Positions 22,131-30,995 of a stretch of DNA of 64,000 nucleotides are shown here, piece by piece. The position numbers and the translations under genes were made by a program. The notes beneath the pieces are model-generated. The model ran no database searches, was not told the origin of the DNA, and was given only the letters and a program-made list of their open reading frames with translations. The DNA comes from Tepidiforma thermophila (GTDB lineage Bacteria; Chloroflexota; Dehalococcoidia; Tepidiformales; Tepidiformaceae), in NCBI RefSeq assembly GCF_002563855.1, contig NZ_PDJQ01000001.1, forward strand, positions 1,922,001 through 1,986,000. The letters are read 5' to 3'. Position 1 is the first letter of the stretch. The number at the start of each line of letters is the position of its first letter.

Positions 22131-23906
22131 ATGAGCGCCCGGTTCGGCCTCCTCCTTTTTGTCGTCACGCTTGCGGCAGTCATTACCGGCGGCGGTGGAT
22201 GGCCCCCCGCTGCCCGGGCCGCCGGCATCGTCACCGTGACGTCAACGGCCGACACCGCGGGGACCTGCCCGCACCCGGGCAACTGCACCCTTCGCGCAGC
22301 GATCGCCGCGGTCAACAGCGGAGGGGCCTCGACCATCCGCTTCGACCCGGCCATCTTCCCGGCGGCTGCCCCGGCGGTCATCTCGGTGGGCTCGAGCCCG
22401 CTCCCGCCGCTCACCGCCGACGGGGCGACCATTGATGGCTCCGGCAGCGGCGTCATCCTCCGCAGCGCCTCCGCCAGCCTGGCCGTTCCGCACGATGGTC
22501 TGCGCGTGACCGGCCCTGGCGCCACCATCCGGGGCCTCACGTTCGAGGGCTTTTCGGGCGCCTGCCTCCAGGCCGAAGGGGCGAACGCCACCGTCGGCTC
22601 CCCGGCGGCTCCCAATCGGTTCCACGACTGCGGCGTCGCGATCCGGGTCGCCGGAACGGCCGGCACAGTCGCCGGGAACGACATCTCGGCTGACCCGGCC
22701 TCGCTTCCGGACGCCATCGGGATCCTGGTGTCCGGGAGCAATGTCACCATTGGTGGGGCCGGCGCGGCCCGGAACGCGGTCGAAGGGACGGCGGTCGGAA
22801 TCCGGGTCTCGGGCAACACGGTACCCGTAGCCAATGCTGTCATCGAAGGGAACAGCTTCCGCGCAGTGAGCGGGCCATGTGTCGAGCTGCTGGCAGGCTC
22901 GTCGGGGACAACCGTCCGCGGCAACGCCTTCGAGGACTGCGGGAGCGGCATCGTTGTCGACCCGGTGACTGAGCCGGCACCTGTCGACGGGAACAGCTTC
23001 ACCGGGAACACGTTCGCGGGGATCCGCGGGTTGGCGATCGACCTCGGCGCAGACGGCGTCCGCAATCCGCCGGGCCAGCCGCCGCCCGGTCCGAATGGCT
23101 GGGTCGCCTACCCCGCAATTACGCGCGCGACTCCTTCTGGCATCGAAGGCACAACCTGCCCGGGCTGCCGCGTCGAGATCTACCTGGCCAGCCATACGCC
23201 CGGCGGGCAGACCGACTATGGCACGGCGCCCCTCGGGCCGCCGGTGACCGCCGATGCAATCGGTCGTTTCTCCGTGGCCGCGACGGTCTCGCCCGGGCAA
23301 TGGCTGGTGGCGCTGGCGACCGATGCGGAGGGCAACACGAGCGAATTCAGCCGGCCGGCGCGGGTTGGGTCGGGCGCCGTTGTTTGCGGAAATGTCCAGC
23401 TCCTGCCGGGGTGGAACCATGTGGCGTACTTCGGGAGTTCGCCGCTGATCCTGGGGGATGCCTTCCCTTCTGCGCAGTCGCCCGCCGTTACGGCCATCTA
23501 CAAGGCGGTCGACGGGACGCCGCAGTACCGCAGGTGGCTGGCTGCGACCCCGGCAGGCCGGACGCTGGCGGCACTCGAGCCGGGGCAGGAGTACTGGTTT
23601 CTCGCCACGACGCCGTTGACATTGCCGGGCGGCTTCTCGGTCTCGTTCCCGGTGCCGGTCACGCTGCAGCCGGGCTGGAACGATGTCGTCTACATCGGCG
23701 GGTCCGCGGACCCGCGCGATGCGCTTGCCTCGCTGGAGGGGAAGCTCCTCGAGGTCGCGAAGTGGGACGCCGCTACCCAGCGCTGGCGCCGCTTCGGCGA
23801 CGGCACGGCACCCGCCTGGACGGCGGGCTTCGACCTCGTGGAGGCGTGCGCAACCTACCAGGTGCAGGTCAGCGAGGCGGTCACCCTGCAGCCGCTCCAG
23901 CCGTGA
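22131..23906 (+). CDS. Secreted right-handed beta-helix protein with CSLREA-like start
   Basis: The 591-aa product has a signal peptide (about 1-30, cleavage near ARAAG). A CSLREA-like domain follows (VTSTADTAG, CTLRAAIAAVNSGG, IRFDPAIFP). Next is a parallel beta-helix (about 90-310) with repeated VIEGNSF, VRGNAFEDC and FTGNTFAG rungs, an Ig-like/cell-surface segment (CRVEIYLAS), and two similar C-terminal modules with the LLPGWNHVAYFG and LQPGWNDVVYIG openings. No enzyme motif is certain. It is probably a surface or exported adhesion/polysaccharide-binding protein. It has its own probable leaderless promoter. Confidence 0.82.
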   Translation: MSARFGLLLFVVTLAAVITGGGGWPPAARAAGIVTVTSTADTAGTCPHPGNCTLRAAIAAVNSGGASTIRFDPAIFPAAAPAVISVGSSPLPPLTADGATIDGSGSGVILRSASASLAVPHDGLRVTGPGATIRGLTFEGFSGACLQAEGANATVGSPAAPNRFHDCGVAIRVAGTAGTVAGNDISADPASLPDAIGILVSGSNVTIGGAGAARNAVEGTAVGIRVSGNTVPVANAVIEGNSFRAVSGPCVELLAGSSGTTVRGNAFEDCGSGIVVDPVTEPAPVDGNSFTGNTFAGIRGLAIDLGADGVRNPPGQPPPGPNGWVAYPAITRATPSGIEGTTCPGCRVEIYLASHTPGGQTDYGTAPLGPPVTADAIGRFSVAATVSPGQWLVALATDAEGNTSEFSRPARVGSGAVVCGNVQLLPGWNHVAYFGSSPLILGDAFPSAQSPAVTAIYKAVDGTPQYRRWLAATPAGRTLAALEPGQEYWFLATTPLTLPGGFSVSFPVPVTLQPGWNDVVYIGGSADPRDALASLEGKLLEVAKWDAATQRWRRFGDGTAPAWTAGFDLVEACATYQVQVSEAVTLQPLQP

Positions 23907-23917
23907 CCGCGGCTGCG

Positions 23918-23923
23918 TATACT
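23918..23923 (+). promoter_or_regulatory. Candidate -10 box for a leaderless mRNA (Eis-like gene)
   Basis: TATACT ends eight nt before the ATG at 23932, where a ribosome binding site would otherwise stand. None is seen, and no good -35 is present. Confidence 0.5.
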
Positions 23924-23931
23924 CTCGCGCC

Positions 23932-25149
23932 ATGACTATCGAGATTCGCCCCTGCGCCGACCGGGATGAGCTGCGCGAATACGGCCGCATCGTTTCCTAC
24001 GTGTTCGCCAGCGAGGAAGGGATGGACGACGAACTCGCAGCCACGCAGCCGGAATGGACGGTGTGCGCGTTCGTCGACGGGAAGATGGCTTCGACCCTTG
24101 GCGTCTGGCCGTTTACGGTCCGGCTGAACGGCGTTCCCGTTCCGATGGGCGGCGTCACCGCAGTCGGGACCCTGCCGAACTACCGGCGCCGCGGCCTGCT
24201 GCGCCAAACGATGCGCAGGGCACTGGAGACGATGTACGAGCGGCGCCAGCCGCTGGCGATCCTTTGGGCGAGCATGGCGGCGATCTACCAGCGGTTCGGG
24301 TATGGCCTCGCCTCCACGGGGGTGACCTACCGGTTCGACCCGCGGCTTGCGGGGCTCGCGCAACGGCCGAATATTACCGGCCAGATTGAGCTGCTGACGA
24401 CGGACGAGGCGTATCCGGTCATCAAGCCCGTCTTCATCGAATGGGCCACACCGCGAAATCTCGTCATCCACCGCTCGGCCGAACTCTGGCGCGTCTCGAC
24501 GTTTCGCCCGCCGAAGAAGGGCCTGCCGGTGCACGTCGCCGTCTACCGCGACGCTGACGGCACCCCGCGCGGGTACGCGGTGTATACCGCGCAGGGGGTG
24601 GAGCACGCCCCCGACGAGGGTGAACAGGAGATTCGCGTGAACGAGCTGGTCGCCCTCGATGCTTCCGCATGGATGGCGCTCTGGGAGTTCCTGCGGTCGC
24701 ACGACCTCGCCAGGCGGATCGAACTTCGCGCCGTCTCTCCCGATGACCCGGCGCCGCTGCTTCTCCTCGAGCCGCGCGTCCTCAACCGGCGCACGCAGGA
24801 TGCCATCTGGATGCGCGTCGTCGATGTTCAGCGAGCGCTCGAAGCGCGCGCGTATGGAGCGGCAGGGCGACTGACCATATCGCTCACGGCTGACGACGAG
24901 TGCCCCTGGAATTCAGGCACGTACGAACTCGAAACCAACGGGCCCCGGGCGGAGGTACGCCGCGTGAGCGGACCGGGCGCGGACATCACCCTTGAGCCCG
25001 CCGCGCTGGCATCGCTCCTCGCCGGCCAGTGGTCTGCCAGCTTCCTCGCTCGCGCCGGGCGGCTCGAGGCCGCCGACGAAGCGAAACTCCGGCTCGCCGA
25101 TGACCTCTTCAGGACCGCGTACGCGCCGTTCTGCCCGAACGGTTTCTAG
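23932..25149 (+). CDS. Eis-like GNAT N-acetyltransferase
   Basis: The 405-aa protein has the three-part Eis layout: an N-terminal GNAT domain with the acetyl-CoA loop VTAVGTLPNYRRRGLLRQ and the RFGYGLAS tyrosine, a second GNAT-like domain (about 150-290) and a C-terminal SCP2-like domain. The chain ends in Phe, as in mycobacterial Eis, where the C-terminal carboxylate is catalytic (family knowledge). Such enzymes acetylate amines, including aminoglycosides, at several positions; the natural substrate is unknown. The start is set by the ATG at 23932; an open frame further upstream is non-coding. The end overlaps the convergent VOC gene by four nt. Confidence 0.88.
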   Translation: MTIEIRPCADRDELREYGRIVSYVFASEEGMDDELAATQPEWTVCAFVDGKMASTLGVWPFTVRLNGVPVPMGGVTAVGTLPNYRRRGLLRQTMRRALETMYERRQPLAILWASMAAIYQRFGYGLASTGVTYRFDPRLAGLAQRPNITGQIELLTTDEAYPVIKPVFIEWATPRNLVIHRSAELWRVSTFRPPKKGLPVHVAVYRDADGTPRGYAVYTAQGVEHAPDEGEQEIRVNELVALDASAWMALWEFLRSHDLARRIELRAVSPDDPAPLLLLEPRVLNRRTQDAIWMRVVDVQRALEARAYGAAGRLTISLTADDECPWNSGTYELETNGPRAEVRRVSGPGADITLEPAALASLLAGQWSASFLARAGRLEAADEAKLRLADDLFRTAYAPFCPNGF

Positions 25150-25730
25150 CCGCCGCCGGTGCCGACCAGGCCGAGGTAGCGGTCGCGGTCCGCAGCCCGC
25201 GCCGGCCTGTGCTTGACGTCGTCCGGGCCGAGCGGCCGTGTCCAGGTTGCAAATTCGAGAAGGATGCCGTCCGGGTCCTGGAAGTAGAAGGAGCGGATAA
25301 ACGTTCCCTCGTGCACCTCGCGCGAGACCTGCCGCGGGCTGTCGTCGTGATTCAGGATCGGGGTGACCTTGATGCCCTTGGCCTTGATTTTCTCGTAGTA
25401 CTCGTCGAACTTCTCGGGCGGCACGTCGAAGGCGACGTGGTTCATTGACCCGTGGGCGGTCGCCAGTTCGCCTTCACCGGGCATGCCGGCCGGCGACGCA
25501 ATCCCGGGCGCGGCCTCGGGAGCGTCGGGGAACCAGAAGAAGGCAAGCGAGTCACCGTTCCCGATGTCGAAGAAGAAGTGCTGGCCCATGTTGTTCGGCA
25601 GCTCGATCGTCTTGATGAGCGGCATGCCGAGCACGTTGCAGTAGAAGTCGACGGTGCGCTCCATGTCCCGGCAGACGAGCGCGAGGTGGTTGATGCCCCG
25701 GAATTCGAATTCGGTGTTCTTGCGTTCCAT
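25146..25730 (-). CDS. VOC-superfamily protein (glyoxalase/extradiol-dioxygenase fold)
   Basis: The 194-aa product has two beta-alpha-beta-beta-beta modules: INHLALVCRDMERTVDFYCNVLGM and MNHVAFDVPPEKFDEYYEKI. A metal site is expected from the two His (in NHLAL and NHVAF) and the late Glu in DPDGILLEFATW. It is a likely dioxygenase, isomerase or lyase. AGGAGG precedes the ATG. It lies at the end of a minus-strand set with a nitroreductase and a flavin monooxygenase, which suggests degradation of an aromatic compound, though the substrate is unknown. Confidence 0.85.
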   Translation of the reverse strand: MERKNTEFEFRGINHLALVCRDMERTVDFYCNVLGMPLIKTIELPNNMGQHFFFDIGNGDSLAFFWFPDAPEAAPGIASPAGMPGEGELATAHGSMNHVAFDVPPEKFDEYYEKIKAKGIKVTPILNHDDSPRQVSREVHEGTFIRSFYFQDPDGILLEFATWTRPLGPDDVKHRPARAADRDRYLGLVGTGGG

Positions 25731-25809
25731 GCTGCCTCCTGCCGCCTGTACGGTCGGCCAAATTACAGTACACCACGACAGCGAAGGCCGGCTACAGGGC
25801 GGTCTCGGG

Positions 25810-26469
25810 TCAATCCAGGTCGACGCGGCGGTTGCCGAAGCGCTCCCAGTGCGTGACCGCGCCGAGCGGCTTGCGCGGGGCGACGCCGAACCGGCCGCGG
25901 GGCCGGCCCATCGGCACCAGCGCCGCGATTTCGTACCGGTCGGGGATGCCGAGCAGCTGGCGGACCTCGTCCTGGTAGATGCGGATCACGGTCGTCAGGG
26001 TCGTCCCGATACCGAGGGCTCGGGCCGCAAGCATGAAGTTCTGCACCGCCGGGTAGACGGACGCGTAGGGCGAGCCGACATCGAGCGGCCCCTCGGCGTC
26101 GCGGAGCGTCATGCTGATGTTCGGCATGAGGAAGAGGACCGCAACGGGCGCCTCGGCGAAATGCTCGGCGAGGTGCCGTGCCGAGGCCACGGTCCGTCGG
26201 TGGCGCTCAGCCTCGGCTTCATCTCTCAACGGGGGCGTCGCCGCCAGCATCGCCGGTTCGTAGCGGTCGTAGGCGCGGCGGTAAATTTCGCCCAAGGCTT
26301 CACGGGTGGCCGCATCCCGGACCACGAGAAACTGCCATGGCTGGATGTTCCCCCCGCTCGGCGCCTGGCGGGCCGCCCGGAGGCAGGTCAGCACTTCGTC
26401 GTCGGTCACGGGCTCGGGCGTGTACCGCCGGATGGCGCGCAGGGTCATGATGCCGTCGATGAGGTCCAT
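25810..26469 (-). CDS. Nitroreductase-family FMN oxidoreductase
   Basis: The 219-aa FMN protein has the family's N-terminal RAIRRYTPEPVTDDEV, the FMN-binding RQAPSGGNIQPWQFLVV and the late LGIGTTLTTV and LVPMGRPRG blocks. It uses NAD(P)H to reduce nitroaromatics, quinones or free flavin. It lies 11 nt after the flavin monooxygenase gene, so it could supply reduced flavin to it; this is inference. AGGA lies before the ATG. Confidence 0.88.
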   Translation of the reverse strand: MDLIDGIMTLRAIRRYTPEPVTDDEVLTCLRAARQAPSGGNIQPWQFLVVRDAATREALGEIYRRAYDRYEPAMLAATPPLRDEAEAERHRRTVASARHLAEHFAEAPVAVLFLMPNISMTLRDAEGPLDVGSPYASVYPAVQNFMLAARALGIGTTLTTVIRIYQDEVRQLLGIPDRYEIAALVPMGRPRGRFGVAPRKPLGAVTHWERFGNRRVDLD

Positions 26470-26480
26470 GGGCGTCCTGG

Positions 26481-27647
26481 TCAGAGCATGAAGGTGTCGG
26501 TCGGAAGGTCGAGCATGATGCGGCCGACGACTTCGTACATCTGCTGGCCGACCATAACGTGCTGGGTAAGTGTATGCATGTCGCGGAAGTGCCGCTGGAG
26601 CGGGCTCGACTCGTAGATCGCCGACCCGCCGCCGAGGTCGTAGCAGATGTCGACCGCCCGGGCGCAGCTGCGGGCGGCGTAGGTGGCAGCCAGCCGGAGC
26701 CGCGCCCGCTCAGCAATAGGCAGCGCGTCGCCAGCCTCGGCCGCGGCCCAGGCCGAGGCGACGGCATCCAGGAGAAACGCCCTGCCGGCGCCCAGCAGGG
26801 CCTCGGCCTCCGCGAGCCCGGCCTGGGCCGCGGCTCGCTCCGCGAGCACACGGCGGCTCCCGGTCGGCGTCTTCGCGCGGGCGAGGGAGCTGAGCTCGTC
26901 GATCGCTGCCCGGGCGATGCCCAGTCCCACGGCCGCCACGCCGATTGCAAGGAGCCCGTACATCGGGAAGCGGTAGAGGGGGCCGTCGACCCAGGGCGGT
27001 TCCCCGCCGATGCCGACCGTGTGATGCTCGGGCACGAAGAGGTCGCGGACCTCGTAATCGTGGCTGCCGGTGCCCCGCAGACCGGCTACGTGCCAGGTAT
27101 CGTGGACCGTGTACGAGCCAGCGGGGAAAAATGCCATCCGGAAGTGGGGATGGCCGGAGGGCAGCATCTCCGGCTTTCCGTCGGCGTCGATGACTGTCAC
27201 GCCGCCCAGCAGCCATGTGCAGTGCGGCGAGCCGCTGCCATAGGCCCAGCGGCCCGACACGCGGTAGCCTCCGGGGACCCGCTCGGCGGTTCCGCGGGGC
27301 ATGAGCATCCCCCCGGTGATCGACGCGGGGTCGCCGTGAATCTCCATCGCGCCCTGTTTCGGGAGGAGGGCCGCGGTGAGGCCGGTGGTAGCGGCGATCA
27401 TCAGGCACCAGCCGGCGGCGCCGTCGCCCTCTGCCACCGTGGCGATACAGTCAACCAGGTCGGCCACTGTGGCCTCGGGGCCGCCAAGTTCGCGCGGAAC
27501 CAGCATGCGGAAGAGCCCGGCATCGCGCAGTGCCGTTACCACAGGTTCGGCAAGCCGGCGGTCTCGCTCGGTCTGGTCGGCGTATGCGCGCGCAAGCGGG
27601 GCGATCGCGCGGGCAGCGTCACGCAGTGACGATACGGCGGCCTGCAT
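26481..27647 (-). CDS. Group D flavin monooxygenase (acyl-CoA dehydrogenase fold, HsaA/DszC-like)
   Basis: The 388-aa protein has an acyl-CoA dehydrogenase fold: N-terminal helical domain (RMLVPRELGGPEATVADLVD), the central beta domain (YRVSGRWAYGSG) and a C-terminal helical bundle. The end RHFRDMHTLTQHVM is typical of the flavin-dependent hydroxylases HsaA, DszC and HpaB-like group D rather than of true acyl-CoA dehydrogenases, which have a catalytic Glu. Such enzymes need reduced FMN from a partner reductase. AGGAGG precedes the ATG by six nt. Neighbours are a nitroreductase and a VOC protein. Confidence 0.8.
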   Translation of the reverse strand: MQAAVSSLRDAARAIAPLARAYADQTERDRRLAEPVVTALRDAGLFRMLVPRELGGPEATVADLVDCIATVAEGDGAAGWCLMIAATTGLTAALLPKQGAMEIHGDPASITGGMLMPRGTAERVPGGYRVSGRWAYGSGSPHCTWLLGGVTVIDADGKPEMLPSGHPHFRMAFFPAGSYTVHDTWHVAGLRGTGSHDYEVRDLFVPEHHTVGIGGEPPWVDGPLYRFPMYGLLAIGVAAVGLGIARAAIDELSSLARAKTPTGSRRVLAERAAAQAGLAEAEALLGAGRAFLLDAVASAWAAAEAGDALPIAERARLRLAATYAARSCARAVDICYDLGGGSAIYESSPLQRHFRDMHTLTQHVMVGQQMYEVVGRIMLDLPTDTFML

Positions 27648-27707
27648 GGTGCACCTCCTCGCAGGCCGCGAAGCGTAGGTCCCGGACAGGCCGGGCGCAA
27701 GTCTGTG

Positions 27708-27857
27708 TCAGGCGGCTTTCTTCGAACCGAAGGGCCAGGGGAACCGTCGCTTCTTTTCTTCCCGCTGCTCGGCAGGCCCGGCGAAACCCCGGCCGCATCC
27801 CTGGCAGTAGGCGTACACGCTGAGATTCTCACGTCCGCACCACGGACACTTGCGCAT
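27708..27857 (-). CDS. Small zinc-ribbon protein
   Basis: The 49-aa product has one zinc-ribbon (CPWCGRE at 4-7 and CQGCGRGF later) followed by a basic tail (KKRRFPWPFGSKK). The ATG at 27857 has GAGGGG nine nt upstream. A longer open frame to 27998 overlaps the neighbouring gene and is not needed. It is probably a nucleic acid- or protein-binding accessory factor; function unknown. Confidence 0.7.
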   Translation of the reverse strand: MRKCPWCGRENLSVYAYCQGCGRGFAGPAEQREEKKRRFPWPFGSKKAA

Positions 27858-27924
27858 TGCCGGAACCCCTCTCTCGAGCTGCAGCGTCGGCCGCTGCGGT
27901 GCTCCCAGGCAAATTGTACGGACT

Positions 27925-28992
27925 TCAGCGGAACCGCCGCGCCGCGAGGATCGGCCAGGTGTCCACGATTTCACCGCCCCTGCGGACGAAGTAGACATCG
28001 TGGAGGTTCAGCGTGGTGTCACCATGGCTGGGGATCAGCTCGACCCGGTCCCCGGGGCGGAGGTCGGCGAGGCCGTCGCCCACGAGGATTGCATGCTCCT
28101 CGCTCAAGCGCGCGGCTCGGATGCGCCCGTCAACGGAAACGGGCGGGCCGAACTCGTTCGTCAGCGACTTCATGCCGCAATCTGCCACGGCGTACCGCTC
28201 CTTCACAGCAATGACCGTCGTCAGGAGCGTCAGCGCAAACCGGAAGTGACCGGGAATGAACGCTTCGTTGTGGAGATCGTTGAAGATATAGGTCCCGGCC
28301 TGGAGCTCGGTGACAAAAGGCATACTGGCTGCGATTGGCACACTTGCCGTACCGGAGGTCGAGACCATTGCTGGCGGCAGGCCCGCCTCGTTCAGTGCCT
28401 CGACGTGGCTCCGCACCAGCTCCAGCGCATCGCGGATGAGCGCCTCCCGGGCAATGGGGTCGGGCTGACCGTACATGTGCCCCTCGTAGCCCATGACACC
28501 CCGGTAGTTGACGCCTTCCTCGACCAGCAGCCGTGCGAGCCGGACCGTTTCGGCGGGTGTCGCGGTGCCGCACCGGCGCATCCCGGCGTCGACTTCGATG
28601 ACTGCGCCCGCCCGAACGCCTGCCTCGCGGGCGGCCTCCGCCAGCTCGCGGACGTTGAACTCCGATTCGACCGCAACTGTTATGTCGATTTTCCGGGCGA
28701 GCAGCGCCATCAGCCGATTCAGCTTCTGCGGACCCACCACCTGGTTGGCGACGAGGATCGGCCCGAGACCGGCATCGGCGAGCACTTCCGCTTCACCGAG
28801 CTTCGCTACCGTGATACCGATTGCGCCGGCCGCAAGCTGCATGCGCGCGACCTCTGGACACTTGGGCGTTTTGAAGTGGGGCCGCAGGCGCACATGGCTG
28901 CCCGCCAGGAGCCGCTGCATGCTGGCGATATTGTCCTCGACCGCGTCGAGGTCGAGCAGGAGCGCGGGGGTGTCGATGTCATCGAGGCGCAT
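27925..28992 (-). CDS. DSD1-family PLP enzyme, D-threonine aldolase-like
   Basis: The 355-aa protein has a fold-type III (alanine-racemase-like) barrel with the Schiff-base lysine Lys41 in RPHFKTPK, followed by a C-terminal beta domain with the metal-binding HGDTTLNLHD segment. This matches D-threonine aldolases, D-serine dehydratases and 3-hydroxyaspartate aldolases, which need PLP plus a divalent metal. The ATG at 28992 has no ribosome binding site but TAAAGT seven nt upstream. The substrate cannot be told from the sequence alone. Confidence 0.85.
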   Translation of the reverse strand: MRLDDIDTPALLLDLDAVEDNIASMQRLLAGSHVRLRPHFKTPKCPEVARMQLAAGAIGITVAKLGEAEVLADAGLGPILVANQVVGPQKLNRLMALLARKIDITVAVESEFNVRELAEAAREAGVRAGAVIEVDAGMRRCGTATPAETVRLARLLVEEGVNYRGVMGYEGHMYGQPDPIAREALIRDALELVRSHVEALNEAGLPPAMVSTSGTASVPIAASMPFVTELQAGTYIFNDLHNEAFIPGHFRFALTLLTTVIAVKERYAVADCGMKSLTNEFGPPVSVDGRIRAARLSEEHAILVGDGLADLRPGDRVELIPSHGDTTLNLHDVYFVRRGGEIVDTWPILAARRFR

Positions 28993-28999
28993 GCGCGGG

Positions 29000-29005
29000 A
29001 CTTTA
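29000..29005 (-). promoter_or_regulatory. Candidate -10 box for a leaderless mRNA (D-threonine aldolase-like gene)
   Basis: TAAAGT on the minus strand ends seven nt before the ATG at 28992. No ribosome binding site and no clear -35 are seen. Confidence 0.45.
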
Positions 29006-29031
29006 CGGCGTCACGGGCGGTCTCGCTACCG

Positions 29032-30882
29032 TCAGCTGCGGGCGGCCTCCGCGGCGGCGTACTTCGCCCGGCGGGCCTCGCGGGCGCGAAGCGACGGGTT
29101 GAGTTCGGCTTTGCGAATTCGAATGGAGCGCGGGGTCACCTCGACCATCTCGTCAGCGGTAATGAGCGTCAGCGCCTGCTCCAGGCTCGGCGGTTGAGGC
29201 GGCACGAGCTTGACCGCGATGTCAGCCGTCGAGCTGCGGATATTGGTAAGGTGCTTGGCCCGGCAGACGTTCACGTCGAGGTCGTTCTCCCGTGCGTGGA
29301 GCCCAACGACCATCCCGGTGTAGACCTCGTCGCCGGGGCTGATGAACAGGATGCCGCGCTCCTGGGCGGCAGCGATGCCGTAGGCGAGCGCGGTCCCGGT
29401 CTCGCTGGCCACCAGGGCGCCGGAGCGGTGCCGGCCGATTTCGCCGGCCCACGGCCGGTATCCAAGGTATTCGGTGTTCATGATGCCCTCGCCGCCGGTT
29501 CCCGTGATGAACACGTCGCGGAAGCCGATGAGGCCACGGGTCGGAATATCGAACTCGAAGCGCACGCGCCCATCTTCACCGGAGTGCATGCCGACCATTT
29601 GGGCCTTGCGGCCCGAGAGCGCCTCGATGAGGAAGCCGGTCGCCGACTCGGGAGCCTCGATGAACAGGCGCTCGAAGGGCTCCTCGCGCCCATTCGGGCC
29701 CTCCCGGAGGATGACCTCTGGGCGGGTGACCGCGAATTCGTACCCCTCGCGCCGCATGGTCTCCACGAGAATCGCGAGGTGCAGTTCGCCGCGGCCGCTG
29801 ACAATGAACTGGTCCGGCGTCTCGCCGTCTTCGACCCGGAGCGCAATGTTGGTTTCGACCTCGCGGAGCAGCCGTTCGCGGAGCTGCCGGCTGGTGACAA
29901 ACTGCCCTTCGCGGCCGGCAAACGGCGAGTCGTTCACGCGGAAGGTCATCTTCACCGCAGGCGGTTCGAGGGCAATGGACGGCAGCGGCTCGGTGACGGA
30001 AGGGTCGGCGAGCGTCTCGCCAATGAGCACGTCGGGCACGCCGGTGACGGCAACGATGTCGCCGGCGAGGGCCTCCTCGAGCTCCACCCGGTCGAGACCG
30101 CGGAAACCGAAGACCTGCCCAATGCGGAAGCTGGCGCGCCCGCCGTCGTGGGCGAACCGCTGGATGGCCATCCCAGGCCGCACGGCCCCATCGTGGATCC
30201 GTCCGACCGCGATGCGGCCCCGGTAGCTATCGTAGAGGAGCGTGGTCACCAGCATCCGGAAGGGAGCACCGGCATCGCACTCCGGGCCGGGCACCCGCTC
30301 GAGGATGGCGGCGAACAGCGGCGCCATATCGCCGCCGCGCACATCGGGCGACGTGCCGGCGTACCCCTCGCGCGCGCTGGCGTAGATTACCGGGAAATCG
30401 AGCTGATACTCCTGTGTCGCAAGCTCGAGGATGAGGTCGGAGGTCAGCTCGAGCACCTCGGCCGGCCGGGCGTTCGGGCGGTCGATTTTGTTGATGACCA
30501 CGATGGGGTAGAGGCCAAGCTCGAGCGCTTTCCGCAGGACAAACCGGGTCTGAGGCATCGGCCCTTCAGCCGCGTCGACGACGAGCAGGCAGCCATCGGC
30601 CATGTTCAGCACGCGCTCAACCTCGCCGCCGAAATCAGCATGGCCCGGGGTATCGATGATGTTGATGCGGACGCCGCGGTGCTCGATGGCGGCGTTTTTG
30701 GCCATGATGGTGATCCCCTTCTCCCGCTCGAGGGGGTTGGAGTCGAGGACAAGTTCGCCAACCTGCTCGTTATCGCGGAAGACGTGCGATTGCTTGAGCA
30801 GGGCATCGACCAGCGTCGTTTTGCCGTGGTCGACGTGGGCGATGATGGCGACGTTGCGGATGTCGGAGCGGCGCTCGGGCAT
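29032..30882 (-). CDS. typA: Ribosome-associated GTPase TypA/BipA
   Basis: TypA is a translational GTPase of the EF-G family that acts in ribosome assembly and stress. The 616-aa product has the G domain with AHVDHGKTT (P-loop), [22 protein letters not shown] and NKIDRP, then domains II, III and V ([31 protein letters not shown]) and the C-terminal TypA domain. I chose the ATG at 30882. No ribosome binding site is visible, and CACACT stands six nt upstream within a motif mirrored before clpP. It is divergent from clpP. Confidence 0.96.
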   Translation of the reverse strand: MPERRSDIRNVAIIAHVDHGKTTLVDALLKQSHVFRDNEQVGELVLDSNPLEREKGITIMAKNAAIEHRGVRINIIDTPGHADFGGEVERVLNMADGCLLVVDAAEGPMPQTRFVLRKALELGLYPIVVINKIDRPNARPAEVLELTSDLILELATQEYQLDFPVIYASAREGYAGTSPDVRGGDMAPLFAAILERVPGPECDAGAPFRMLVTTLLYDSYRGRIAVGRIHDGAVRPGMAIQRFAHDGGRASFRIGQVFGFRGLDRVELEEALAGDIVAVTGVPDVLIGETLADPSVTEPLPSIALEPPAVKMTFRVNDSPFAGREGQFVTSRQLRERLLREVETNIALRVEDGETPDQFIVSGRGELHLAILVETMRREGYEFAVTRPEVILREGPNGREEPFERLFIEAPESATGFLIEALSGRKAQMVGMHSGEDGRVRFEFDIPTRGLIGFRDVFITGTGGEGIMNTEYLGYRPWAGEIGRHRSGALVASETGTALAYGIAAAQERGILFISPGDEVYTGMVVGLHARENDLDVNVCRAKHLTNIRSSTADIAVKLVPPQPPSLEQALTLITADEMVEVTPRSIRIRKAELNPSLRAREARRAKYAAAEAARS

Positions 30883-30885
30883 AGT

Positions 30886-30971
30886 TCCAGTGTGCGGGAG
30901 CGGCTGCACCCGGTGAAGCGGCGACCGGCGCCCGGACCTTTGCGAATCCGCGCGCGGCACCGCACACTGGA
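30886..30971. promoter_or_regulatory. Mirrored divergent promoter region of typA and clpP
   Basis: An 11-bp inverted repeat (30886-30896 and 30961-30971) places the same CACACTGGA motif in front of both divergent genes. On the plus strand TTGCGA (30940-30945), 17 nt and CACACT (30963-30968) look like a promoter for clpP. On the minus strand TTCACC, 17 nt and CACACT face typA. The repeat could also be an operator. Confidence 0.45.
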
Positions 30972-30995
30972 CATCACTACGACCGGAGGGCCGCG

